NCBI GenBank assembly: GCA_003444795.1 | Contig: DLWR01000048.1 | Location: 1 to 14,691 of the forward strand | Origin: Cryomorphaceae bacterium | GTDB taxonomy: Bacteria; Bacteroidota; Bacteroidia; Flavobacteriales; Schleiferiaceae | Direction of reading: 5' to 3' | Length of the DNA: 14,691 nucleotides | Part shown: one piece after another, positions 1-6,874 of the stretch | Layout: the number at the start of each line of letters is the position of its first letter | How positions within the stretch are numbered: position 1 is the first letter of the stretch | Program-made: the position numbers and the translations under genes | The notes under the pieces: generated by a model | Database searches by the model: none | What the model saw: only the letters and a program-made list of their open reading frames with translations | Told to the model about the DNA's origin: nothing

Positions 1-663
1 AAACTCATCCAAGCGCGCAAATACCTTCTGGGCATGGGATTCCACGTCTTTGGTCAAGCCCACATTGGTACGGTACCTCGTCCAAGGGGTGCTGGACCAT
101 TGCACGGGGCGATGCCCCGCTTGCCAAAGCCGCATCCAGAGATCAATGTCTTCAACACGGTCACGTGCAACGCTCCAGCCACCAAGGTCCTCTAGGACGG
201 CTAGGCGCACTAAACTCCCAGACGGGGAGAGGGGGAGTCGCTTGGTCACCAGGTCTGTCATATGGACCAGGCGGTCCGTTTGACGGAGTCGTTTGCGCTG
301 ACCATCCCATTCGGTGTAGGGATGCCAGAGCCAGCTGGAGGTCGTGCTTCGCTCTAGGTATGCAGCAAGAGCGCGGTCCCATCCGCTCTCCAAAACATCG
401 TCGGCATCGAGAAAGAGTATCCACTCCGTCTGCGCCTGTTGCCAGCCGCTGTTTCGGGTGGCCCCCAACCCAAGATTCTGGGTATGCGTAATCACCTTTC
501 GGTGCGCGTCATCTTCGGCTTGCCAAGCTTGGAGGATAGCAGCTGTTTCATCGGTGGAGGTGTCGTCCACCGCAATGGCCTTCAATCCCTTTGGCAAGCA
601 GGCCAGTGTTTCCGGCAGGTAGACAGCCGCTTGGTAACAAGGTATAATGACCGTGACGTCCAT
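1..663 (-). CDS. Family 2 glycosyltransferase, C-terminus cut by window edge
   Basis: Translating the minus strand from the ATG at 663-661 gives 221 open codons that run off the window, so the C-terminus is missing. The protein begins MDVTVIIPCYQAAVYLPETL, a typical GT-A fold start. It has DDTSTDE at residues 33-39 (nucleotide-sugar binding), FLDADD at 84-89 (the metal-binding DXD) and VEDIDLW at 170-176 (the usual acidic catalytic-base region). Enzymes of this family move a sugar from a nucleotide donor to a growing glycan on the cytoplasmic side of the inner membrane. Its ATG overlaps the TGA of the upstream glycosyltransferase by one base (TGATG at 665-661), so the two are probably translated together. 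Donor and acceptor cannot be told from sequence. The family call is secure; the role in surface glycan synthesis is inferred from the neighbours. Confidence 0.9.
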   Translation of the reverse strand, partial: MDVTVIIPCYQAAVYLPETLACLPKGLKAIAVDDTSTDETAAILQAWQAEDDAHRKVITHTQNLGLGATRNSGWQQAQTEWILFLDADDVLESGWDRALAAYLERSTTSSWLWHPYTEWDGQRKRLRQTDRLVHMTDLVTKRLPLSPSGSLVRLAVLEDLGGWSVARDRVEDIDLWMRLWQAGHRPVQWSSTPWTRYRTNVGLTKDVESHAQKVFARLDEF

Positions 664-1721
664 CAGGTAGCTCTTGGCATGAAATGACGGGGGAAGAAGC
701 GATGGAGCAGTCGGCGCAAGGGTTCTTTCAGTCCCAGGCTTTCAAGGAGCAAGACCGCCATGCGCACCAGTCCTTCGTACGGAATATGGAGCAAGACGAG
801 CGGGTGTAGCCGTAAAAAGCGCAGAAAAAGCTGGCTATTCACGCGAACATTTTCTCGGAAGCCCATCCCGCGCCACGTTTGTCGGTAGAGGGAATGTGTC
901 CACCACGCGGCGACGTTGCGATAGGCCTTTTGAACGATCCATCGTTCGGGTTGATGCGCCGCTTTGATATAATCCACTATGGCCAGCAGTTCCCGATAGA
1001 CCTTGCCATTCGCATTGGCACGTTGCCGTTGAGTTACTGCATGCAGTCGGAAATAATTCAAAATCTCAGGGGTGTACACAATGTCCCCAGCTTCCAACAT
1101 CCGAATGTAGAACATCCAGTCTCCATTAAGTTTGACCATTGGATCCGCCCCTCCAATGGCATGAAATCGAGAGGCGCGCAGCAAAGCTCCCGAAGCGTTG
1201 GGCACCACATTGTGCAAAATCATGTAGTTTTCAATCTCGTGCTTACCGGTATTCACATAGGCTTTGGACCAACGGTCCCCGCCGAAGATATACTGGTAGT
1301 GCACATCAAAGCTGTGCAAGGGCTTACTCTCTTCATCAATCAACATAGACTGTCCGTAAGCAATGACCGCGCTGGGATGGGCATCTAATAGGCCCATCAA
1401 TTTCTCCAATAAGTGAGGATCCGCCACATCGTCGCTTTCCGCTATCCAGAGGTAGTCGCCCACGGCCATTCCAGCCCCTTTGTTCCATTGCGCAAAAGTG
1501 CTTCCGCTGTTTTGGACATTGGGGGTGAACCGAAAGCGTTCATCCTTTGCTTCCCAAGCTTTCAAGATATCCACGGAGGAATCGGTGGATGCGTCGTCCA
1601 AAAGCAGCACCTCAAAGTCAGCAAAACTTTGGTTGGCAATGCTTTGCAAACGCTCCTCCAAATAGGGTGCATGCATGTAATTGGGAACGATGACGCTCAC
1701 GCGTGGCCGTGACTCCTTCAT
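663..1721 (-). CDS. Family 2 glycosyltransferase
   Basis: This 352-residue protein starts MKESRPRVSVIVPNYMHAPY and shows the GT2 pattern: LLLDDASTDSS around residues 39-49 for the nucleotide-sugar site and AESDD at 94-98 in the DXD position. No membrane segment is obvious, so it is probably cytosolic or peripherally bound to the membrane. The last 60 or so residues are rich in leucine and arginine and may form a membrane-associating helix (inference). It overlaps the next minus-strand glycosyltransferase by one base. It is divergent from the sulfotransferase, with 29 bases between the two chosen starts. The start at 1721 is preferred because the GT2 core begins only eight residues in. Likely substrates are nucleotide sugars for a surface or secreted polysaccharide; specificity is unknown. 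Confidence 0.92.
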   Translation of the reverse strand: MKESRPRVSVIVPNYMHAPYLEERLQSIANQSFADFEVLLLDDASTDSSVDILKAWEAKDERFRFTPNVQNSGSTFAQWNKGAGMAVGDYLWIAESDDVADPHLLEKLMGLLDAHPSAVIAYGQSMLIDEESKPLHSFDVHYQYIFGGDRWSKAYVNTGKHEIENYMILHNVVPNASGALLRASRFHAIGGADPMVKLNGDWMFYIRMLEAGDIVYTPEILNYFRLHAVTQRQRANANGKVYRELLAIVDYIKAAHQPERWIVQKAYRNVAAWWTHSLYRQTWRGMGFRENVRVNSQLFLRFLRLHPLVLLHIPYEGLVRMAVLLLESLGLKEPLRRLLHRFFPRHFMPRAT

Positions 1722-1725
1722 ACCC

Positions 1726-1733
1726 CGAATTTA
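1726..1733 (-). promoter_or_regulatory. Possible -7 box for the minus-strand glycosyltransferase unit
   Basis: Read on the minus strand this is TAAATTCG, one mismatch from the Bacteroidota -7 consensus TAnnTTTG. It ends four bases before the ATG at 1721. No clear -33 TTG was found, so this is only a candidate. If real, the transcript would have almost no leader. Confidence 0.3.
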
Positions 1734-1736
1734 CAC

Positions 1737-1744
1737 TACCTTCC
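1737..1744 (+). promoter_or_regulatory. Possible -7 box for the sulfotransferase gene
   Basis: TACCTTCC fits TAnnTTTG with two mismatches and ends six bases before the preferred ATG at 1751. Similar boxes sit at similar distances from other unit-heading genes in this window, which is the main reason to list it. No -33 element or Shine-Dalgarno sequence is visible. Confidence 0.25.
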
Positions 1745-1750
1745 GGCCCC

Positions 1751-2653
1751 ATGCGCGCAGTGATTTATGGATTGCCAAAAAGTGGCACCACCTACCTTTT
1801 TTCGCTCTTGGCCGAAGCGATGGGCCAGCAGGGCCCGCTCGTAGAGTGCTTCGAACCTAAATCCATCGAGCCCGACGGCACCCTCCGCCGCGGCGACGGC
1901 ATGGCCTGGCCGCCGGCGGCGCATCAACTCGCGAAAATCCTCTACGCGGATACGCATCAAAAATCCGGCTGGAACGGCCCCGATGCCCAAGCTGCCTTTT
2001 CGGGCTACGACAAGAAAATTTTTCTAGTTCGTGACCCTCGCGATCGCTGGATTTCGGGCTTTTTCTACCGCTGGTTCCATCTCCACAATCCAGACCCGGC
2101 TGCCTTTTACCGGGCCTTGCGACTCACGGAACACAAGGAAAAACATCCATCAGAGGTGCCTTTTCATCAACTTCACAGCAGCGATGAGGACGTGCTCAAG
2201 GAATGGGCGAGGGGCTATAAACAAGGTCTGGATACGCTCTCGGATTTTCTTACAGGCCTAGCGCAAGATGGCTGGTTCATAATGCTCTATGAGGACCTGG
2301 TCGACAAGAACTGGTCCGCCCTGGAAGCCTACCTGGGCTTTGCCCTGTCGTCTGAACATGGCATTCGCCCTAGTTTTAAGCATGTCAGTCGAACCAATAG
2401 CCACAGCAATTGGCGTCGATGGTTTACACCGGATGACGAGGCCTTTTTTAAGCCTGTTTTTGCCGATTTCTTAGAAGCCCAAGGGTACAATGCGAACGAT
2501 TGGTCTCTGGAATCGGTCCAGGAACTTCCTGCTGCAGAAGGTTCCGCCTACATGCATCGCTTGTTCCACCATCCCAACGGACCGCACGCGCTTCCACTGC
2601 CGTGGAAGGCTCGCTTAAAGAAGTTCGTGAAAAGGGTGCTCGGACGGGCTTAG
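1751..2653 (+). CDS. Sulfotransferase family protein
   Basis: This predicted 300-residue protein has GLPKSGTTY at residues 7-15, the 5'-phosphosulfate loop that binds PAPS. FLVRDPRDRWISGFF at 91-105 matches the 3'-phosphate binding motif, YEDL is at 180-183, and there is a late WRRWFTPDD segment (221-229). These features define PAPS-dependent sulfotransferases, which put sulfate on hydroxyl or amino groups of sugars or lipids. The reading frame is open back to an ATG at 1703, but that start would overlap the divergent glycosyltransferase. The ATG at 1751 places the P-loop at the usual distance from the N-terminus. Its TAG overlaps the TAA of the convergent ABC ATPase gene (2650-2653). The setting between glycosyltransferases and a polysaccharide exporter suggests a glycan acceptor, but this is inference. 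A high-GC stretch near 1880-1925 gives no strong sign of transfer. Confidence 0.85.
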   Translation: MRAVIYGLPKSGTTYLFSLLAEAMGQQGPLVECFEPKSIEPDGTLRRGDGMAWPPAAHQLAKILYADTHQKSGWNGPDAQAAFSGYDKKIFLVRDPRDRWISGFFYRWFHLHNPDPAAFYRALRLTEHKEKHPSEVPFHQLHSSDEDVLKEWARGYKQGLDTLSDFLTGLAQDGWFIMLYEDLVDKNWSALEAYLGFALSSEHGIRPSFKHVSRTNSHSNWRRWFTPDDEAFFKPVFADFLEAQGYNANDWSLESVQELPAAEGSAYMHRLFHHPNGPHALPLPWKARLKKFVKRVLGRA

Positions 2654-3819
2654 CGCTCCAGACTCCACGTCTGATTTAGGTGTAGGCCATTCTTCCCTGC
2701 GGTATAGGCTGGGGCTTGCGCAAGGAAGCCTCCAGAGGCCACCTGGAATCCCCAAAGATTTTTGTACTCGTAGGCGACGACGCCGCGCTCGGTTACCCGC
2801 GCATCCACATGGTACCATCCCTCCATGAAAGGAAGCGCCTCAAAATGTACAAAGAGTTCCCCGGAGGCAGGCAAAGTGGCCGGGGTGAAACCGTGCGCAT
2901 GCATGGCTAAAGGCGCTAGGAAGCGCCCATCGTTGCCGTGAACATTGAGGCGAATATCCACGTCGTGATGATCGCCCTCCCCTTCGTAGGCGACGCGAAG
3001 GGTGTTTGCAACGCCGGTTTGTGGAGGTCCTGCCTTCCATTCCAGGTCGGTCAAGCGCAGTTTGCCACTGCCTTTTGCGGCACTGTGTTCAATTTCCCCA
3101 AAGGAGCTCGAGGTGGTTTGGACCTTTTGGAGGTAGTCTGTGACTAGTTCGGAGGAAGGTCCCAAACGGACTTTTTCTCCGCGTTCGAGCCAAAGCGTTT
3201 GGGGGCAGAGGGTTTGTAAGGCGTAGAGGTTGTGCGAGACGAAGAGGACCGTTCGGCCGTGATCGCTCATTTGGGACTCCATGCTCTGAAGGCATTTAGC
3301 TTGAAAACTGGCGTCGCCCACGGCTAAAACTTCGTCGACCACCAATATGTCTGCGTGCAAATGAGCCGCCACGGAAAAGCCCAAGCGAACCTTCATGCCG
3401 CTGGAATAGTGCTTGATAGGGTGGTCCATGTACTGATCGTGAAGACCTGCAAATGCCTGGATGGCCTCCATGCGTTGGGCCATTTCTGTTCGGGTCATGC
3501 CATGTAAGGCACCGCTCAGATATACGTTTTCGCGGCCTGATAAATCGGGATGAAAACCGGTACCAACTTCGAGTAAACTCGTCATTTGGCCGCGGTACTG
3601 GTAGCCGCCTTTGGTAGGATGGGTAAGTCCCGAAAGAAGCTTTAACAAGGTGGATTTACCTGCGCCATTGGGCCCAAGAATGCCTAGCGCACCGCCTTCG
3701 GAAACTTCGAGATCCAAAGGTTTGAGTGCCCAGTAGTGGGTGCCTTTGAAGGCGCCTCGCCCCCGGTAGGCTTTGGCTAAACCAGTGGTTTGAATGGCGA
3801 TGGAGGAGGGCAGGCTCAT
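2650..3819 (-). CDS. Polysaccharide ABC exporter ATPase, Wzt/TagH type
   Basis: This 389-residue protein couples ATP hydrolysis to export of a lipid-linked polysaccharide through the neighbouring permease. The ATPase domain covers roughly residues 1-235, with Walker A GPNGAGKST at 49-57. The polysaccharide-exporter form of the Q-loop region is SLLEVGTGFHPDLSGREN at 81-98. The signature is a variant, YSSGM (138-142), Walker B is ILVVDEVLAVGD at 158-169, and the switch His is in FVSH (193-196). Residues of about 240-389 form an extra C-terminal domain rich in beta strands, in the position of the Wzt carbohydrate-binding domain that recognises the end of the glycan. Its ATG overlaps the stop of the permease gene as ATGA (3816-3819), indicating translational coupling. 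The C-terminal domain is divergent, so substrate class (O-antigen, teichoic-like or other glycan) cannot be assigned. Confidence 0.93.
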   Translation of the reverse strand: MSLPSSIAIQTTGLAKAYRGRGAFKGTHYWALKPLDLEVSEGGALGILGPNGAGKSTLLKLLSGLTHPTKGGYQYRGQMTSLLEVGTGFHPDLSGRENVYLSGALHGMTRTEMAQRMEAIQAFAGLHDQYMDHPIKHYSSGMKVRLGFSVAAHLHADILVVDEVLAVGDASFQAKCLQSMESQMSDHGRTVLFVSHNLYALQTLCPQTLWLERGEKVRLGPSSELVTDYLQKVQTTSSSFGEIEHSAAKGSGKLRLTDLEWKAGPPQTGVANTLRVAYEGEGDHHDVDIRLNVHGNDGRFLAPLAMHAHGFTPATLPASGELFVHFEALPFMEGWYHVDARVTERGVVAYEYKNLWGFQVASGGFLAQAPAYTAGKNGLHLNQTWSLER

Positions 3820-4649
3820 AAGTCGTCGATCAACGTGCGTTCAACGGATTTGAGGGCCCAGGTGCCGGTAATAAAGAGTCCGAGACCTACCCCGAAGGCA
3901 AGGAGGTGGATGTCTTGGCATTCGCCGAGCCCGAGCCAGGCGAAGCGCATGCCGTCGGCCAAGGCTACAAAAGGATTTAGGTAGAGGAGCCAGGCCTGAT
4001 CGCCCAGGGCGTTAGCGAAGCGTTCGGTGGGGTAGGCAATGGGGGTTAAAAGGAAGAGGCCTTGGACCAAAAAGGGGAGCAAGGCTAAGCCATCTCGATA
4101 GCGCACGGAGAGGGCGGCGATCCAATAGGCCAGCCCAAGGGCGGAACAGCCCCCAAATAGGCCGAAGAAGAGCACCCAGTGGAGGCCTTCGATCCAAAGT
4201 CCTGTTTGTACGCCTCGGTAGAGCCAAAAAAGCAGCGATGCGACCGCGAAGTCAACGAGCGCAACTCCCGCTTTGCTTAATGGTAGGGCCGTTCGGGGAA
4301 AGAATATTTTGCTGACAATGTGCTGGTTGTGCACCAAGCTGGGAGCGCCTTGTAAAAGGATGTGTTGGGCCATCAACCAGGCAGGTAAACCAGCGAAGGC
4401 ATACAAAGGGTAGGAAAGGCCGTTGGGGGCTTCAATGCGAACGATCCAGGCAAAGACTACTAAGACAATGGCTGCGGCCAGGAGCGGTTGGCCGATGGAC
4501 CAGATCCAGCCCATCCGGGTTTGGGCGTAGCGGAGCTGAAGGTCGCGGCGCGCAAAGGCCCAAGCTACACTCCGAGCACGACGGATTTCCGCAGCACTTC
4601 GGCGCCAGATGGGGTCTTTAGCATGAACAGTCGTAACCGGTTTACTCAT
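3816..4649 (-). CDS. Polysaccharide ABC exporter permease, Wzm/TagG type
   Basis: This 277-residue membrane protein is an ABC-2 type permease. About six hydrophobic segments lie near residues 50-71, 80-98, 127-145, 157-181, 188-206 and 247-265. An amphipathic N-terminal stretch (RRDLQLRYAQTRMGWIW) precedes the first. Family marks include KIFFPRTALP around 114-123, VRYRD at 182-186 and LNPF at 224-227. It should form the inner-membrane channel for the Wzt-like ATPase encoded by the next gene, which overlaps it by four bases. On its other side it overlaps the MacB-like permease gene by eight bases (4642-4649), so all three genes are probably on one mRNA. The family is certain; the exported polymer is not known. 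Confidence 0.93.
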   Translation of the reverse strand: MSKPVTTVHAKDPIWRRSAAEIRRARSVAWAFARRDLQLRYAQTRMGWIWSIGQPLLAAAIVLVVFAWIVRIEAPNGLSYPLYAFAGLPAWLMAQHILLQGAPSLVHNQHIVSKIFFPRTALPLSKAGVALVDFAVASLLFWLYRGVQTGLWIEGLHWVLFFGLFGGCSALGLAYWIAALSVRYRDGLALLPFLVQGLFLLTPIAYPTERFANALGDQAWLLYLNPFVALADGMRFAWLGLGECQDIHLLAFGVGLGLFITGTWALKSVERTLIDDL

Positions 4650-5898
4650 AGCGGAGGGCTTCGATCGGATCCAATCGAGCCGCTTGTCTGGCTGGGTACC
4701 AGCCGGAGACTATGCCGACCAAGATGGAAACAATCAACGCTAAGATCATCCATTTTAAGGGGAAAACCGCGGGGGAATTTATCAAAACGGCCATGCCGTT
4801 TCCAACGGCGAGTCCCAGGACCGTTCCCAATAGGCCGCCGATGAGGCTCACGAGAACTGCTTCCGATAAGAATTGGAGAACAATAATGCGTTGGTTGGCG
4901 CCCAAGGCCTTTCGGGTTCCGATTTCTTGCGTTCGCTCGGTGACAGAGACCAACATGATGTTCATGAGCGCCACGGAGGCCCCCAGCAAAGTGATGAAAC
5001 CAATCAAAGCGGCTCCCATGCTGACAGAGCTCAAGGACTCGATCAAAATAGCTGCTAGACTGTCGCTTCGGCGAATGTTGAAGTTGTTTTCTTCACCGGG
5101 CCGGAGCTTGCGGATGGCGCGCATGGCGGCTGTTGCTTGATCGATGGTGGCGTCAAGCTGCGTTGCGTCGGTGGCCATGACGCTTGTGACGTAGGAGGAT
5201 GCCGGGCTTCCAAAGTCCTGGTGTCCGGTCATCAAGGGGAGGTAAACGATGTTGTCAGAGGCCAAGAAGCCACTATTGCCTTTGGGCGCGGCTATTCCCA
5301 CAACGGTGTATGGCTTGTTGCCGCTAATTCGAATCCGCTTCCCAATGGCATCCCCATTTGGGAAAAGCTTTTGGGCAACGTCAGGCGCTATGATGGCCAC
5401 AGCGCGCGCCTCGTTAAGTTCAATGGGGGAGAAGTAGCGTCCATGGGCTAATTCCAGGGCATTGACTTCTGGGTAATACTTGTCGGCCGCCATAATTCGA
5501 ACATTGGGGTTGGTCTCTTGGCCCTCGTAAAAAATAACTGCCGTACCCATGAGGTCATCACTGACACTTGCCACCACCCCCTGGGCATCGAGGTTCTCCC
5601 GAAGCTTGAGGGCCGTCCGTAGAGGTATTTGAGGTTGTTGCTTTTCACGTATGCCGCGACGACCAATTTGGATATTCATGCCCCCTTGCTGAATGGTGAA
5701 GGTGTTCGCACCCATCGAGGTGAATTGGCCCGAAATGCTCGATTCCATCACGCTAGTTGCCGTCAACATACCCACCAGCGCCGTAATTCCAATAGCGATA
5801 ATTAGCGCGGTTAAAACAGCCCGAAGTAGCTGAGCCCTAAGCGCTTGCAAGGCCATGGTTACGGCTTCAACGAGGATGGGGATGCGGAATTTCTGCAT
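4642..5898 (-). CDS. MacB/FtsX-type ABC transporter permease
   Basis: The preferred product is 418 residues, starting MQKFRIPILVEAVTMALQALRA. One N-terminal membrane helix (about 26-48) is followed by a large periplasmic domain (about 50-285, MacB_PCD-like). Three C-terminal helices lie near 295-317, 343-372 and 382-402. ERTQEIGTRKALGA at 321-334 and the closing YPARQAARLDPIEALRYE are hallmarks of MacB/LolC-type permeases. Such proteins transmit force from a cytosolic ATPase to the periplasm and act in lipoprotein release, efflux or envelope processes. No MacB- or LolD-type ATPase is encoded in this window, so the partner must be elsewhere. An in-frame ATG at 5940 exists, but it would run through the divergent promoter region. 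The ATG at 5898 fits the conserved N-terminus. It is the first gene of a three-gene overlapping unit with the Wzm/Wzt pair. Confidence 0.9.
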   Translation of the reverse strand: MQKFRIPILVEAVTMALQALRAQLLRAVLTALIIAIGITALVGMLTATSVMESSISGQFTSMGANTFTIQQGGMNIQIGRRGIREKQQPQIPLRTALKLRENLDAQGVVASVSDDLMGTAVIFYEGQETNPNVRIMAADKYYPEVNALELAHGRYFSPIELNEARAVAIIAPDVAQKLFPNGDAIGKRIRISGNKPYTVVGIAAPKGNSGFLASDNIVYLPLMTGHQDFGSPASSYVTSVMATDATQLDATIDQATAAMRAIRKLRPGEENNFNIRRSDSLAAILIESLSSVSMGAALIGFITLLGASVALMNIMLVSVTERTQEIGTRKALGANQRIIVLQFLSEAVLVSLIGGLLGTVLGLAVGNGMAVLINSPAVFPLKWMILALIVSILVGIVSGWYPARQAARLDPIEALRYE

Positions 5899-5906
5899 TG
5901 TTCGTG

Positions 5907-5914
5907 TAAAGGTA
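5907..5914 (-). promoter_or_regulatory. Possible -7 box for the minus-strand ABC transporter unit
   Basis: On the minus strand this reads TACCTTTA, one mismatch from TAnnTTTG, and ends eight bases before the ATG at 5898. It lies in the 54-base divergent gap at 5899-5952, opposite a similar plus-strand box. No -33 TTG at the usual distance was found. Confidence 0.35.
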
Positions 5915-5937
5915 GTGGGTGGATGGCTTGGCTTTTG

Positions 5938-5945
5938 CACCTTTG
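5938..5945 (+). promoter_or_regulatory. Possible -7 box for the secreted-protein gene
   Basis: CACCTTTG differs from TAnnTTTG only in its first base and ends seven bases before the ATG at 5953. There is no Shine-Dalgarno sequence between box and start. The close spacing implies a very short 5' leader if the box is used. Confidence 0.35.
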
Positions 5946-5952
5946 CAGTCCC

Positions 5953-6774
5953 ATGATGCTGAACAAATTACATGCCGCGCTGGCGGTCCTTGCACTTTCT
6001 CTAACCGTTCACGCTCAATACGTGTACGTGGATTTCAACGATACTACGCTGTCGCTGAACGGCCAAATTTTCGACCTAGACGTCAACCAAGACACTGCCA
6101 TGGACTTCCGTTTCACGCTCTTGCGCGACACGGGTACGACCACCAACTTGATCGATGCAGCCTTGGTGGCTCCCTTTGATTCGGTCAATGGAGCTATTCT
6201 AGGCCAGCAGCGAGGATTGTTTCACTATGCCGACCGTCTGGAGGTTGGCGATCTCATCGGTGCTACCGTAAGTTGGGCTGGTATGTCTCCGTCCGATGAA
6301 TATGGTACGATTGACTACCGATTTGACAGTGTGCATGACCCCTATTCGCAGTGGCAGGCTCCGTACACCGATGGATTTTTAGGTACCCGAACGGAAAAGA
6401 ACGGCCAGTTTATCTACGGCTGGATTCGTATGCAAATGGCCGCTGATGGTAAGTCCTTTACCTTGAAAGATTGTGCCTACCAGCAAAAAGCGGATAGCAC
6501 CATCGAAGCGGGTCACCTGTGGATTTCGTTGGCAGAAGAAGGCCTAGCGGGCTACGGCTGGCGCGTGGCTCAAGGCGGCTTGTATCTTCAGCGTCCTGGT
6601 CATCAAGCGCCTGCAACGGTTCGTATCCTTGGCTTAAATGGCCAAACCTTGGTCAGTGGAATCTGGCGCGATGAAGAGTGGGTGCTGCCCGTAGCTGCTC
6701 TACCTGCCTCCGTCGTGTTACTCGTGGTCGAATGTGAGGACCAGCATTGGGTCGAGCGCATCCCCCTTCTATAA
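5953..6774 (+). CDS. Secreted protein of unknown function with type IX-like C-terminal region
   Basis: I do not recognise the main domain. The predicted 273-residue protein starts with a clear signal peptide (about residues 1-21, cleavage near VHA-Q), so it should leave the cytoplasm. The middle part is rich in Asp, Thr and aromatic residues. It contains DLDVNQDTAMDFRF and YGWIRMQMAADGKSFTLKDCAY, a style common in secreted Bacteroidota proteins. The last 70 or so residues (VRILGLNGQTLVSG, then a run of hydrophobic strands ending WVERIPLL) resemble the type IX secretion sorting domain, but the usual LPxGxY motif is degenerate (LPASVVLLVV). Sorting through that system is therefore only plausible. 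ATGs at 5953 and 5956 are equally usable. An upstream ATG at 5845 is rejected because it would overlap the divergent gene. The protein is divergent from the ABC transporter unit and is followed by a 100-base gap. Confidence 0.8.
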   Translation: MMLNKLHAALAVLALSLTVHAQYVYVDFNDTTLSLNGQIFDLDVNQDTAMDFRFTLLRDTGTTTNLIDAALVAPFDSVNGAILGQQRGLFHYADRLEVGDLIGATVSWAGMSPSDEYGTIDYRFDSVHDPYSQWQAPYTDGFLGTRTEKNGQFIYGWIRMQMAADGKSFTLKDCAYQQKADSTIEAGHLWISLAEEGLAGYGWRVAQGGLYLQRPGHQAPATVRILGLNGQTLVSGIWRDEEWVLPVAALPASVVLLVVECEDQHWVERIPLL

Positions 6775-6800
6775 ATCATCTTTTAGAAATTTTCTTGCAT

Positions 6801-6830
6801 TTCTGCTGATTTGAAATAAAATCGGCAGAG
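6801..6830. promoter_or_regulatory. Imperfect palindrome upstream of aconitase gene
   Basis: The half-sites CTGCTGATTT (6803-6812) and AAATCGGCAG (6819-6828) are inverted repeats around a six-base centre, with one T-G mismatch that is a wobble pair in RNA. The pairing can be extended by two weaker pairs outward. There is no run of T after it, so a classic intrinsic terminator is unlikely. It lies just upstream of the -7-like box at 6850-6857, roughly where the -33 region would be. It could be an operator for a dimeric regulator or an RNA hairpin at the end of the preceding transcript. The rest of the 6775-6874 gap is AT-rich on its left side and holds no gene that I can see. Confidence 0.45.
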
Positions 6831-6849
6831 GAGTCGCCGGTTTTCGGAG

Positions 6850-6857
6850 TATTTTTG
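6850..6857 (+). promoter_or_regulatory. Candidate -7 box of the aconitase promoter
   Basis: TATTTTTG is an exact match to the Bacteroidota -7 consensus TAnnTTTG and lies 17 bases before the preferred ATG at 6875. No TTG is found at the usual -33 spacing. That could mean a weak or activator-dependent promoter, with the palindrome just upstream as a possible binding site (inference). Confidence 0.5.
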
Positions 6858-6874
6858 TGTCAAATACCCCAAGT

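Noticed and set aside
879..1388. Open frame of 169 codons on the plus strand
   Set aside because: It is antisense to the glycosyltransferase at 663-1721, which has clear GT2 motifs; the frame is a compositional shadow.
1703..1750. Longer N-terminus for the sulfotransferase
   Set aside because: It overlaps the start of the divergent glycosyltransferase, and the PAPS loop would sit too far from the N-terminus.
4712..5140. Open frame of 142 codons on the plus strand
   Set aside because: Antisense to the MacB-like permease; no protein-like features.
5845..5952. Longer N-terminus for the secreted protein
   Set aside because: It overlaps the 5' end of the divergent permease gene and would bury the signal peptide.
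6857..6874. GTG start for aconitase six codons upstream
   Set aside because: The GTG overlaps the last base of the exact -7 box at 6850-6857, and family members begin at MAFDI, which matches the ATG at 6875.
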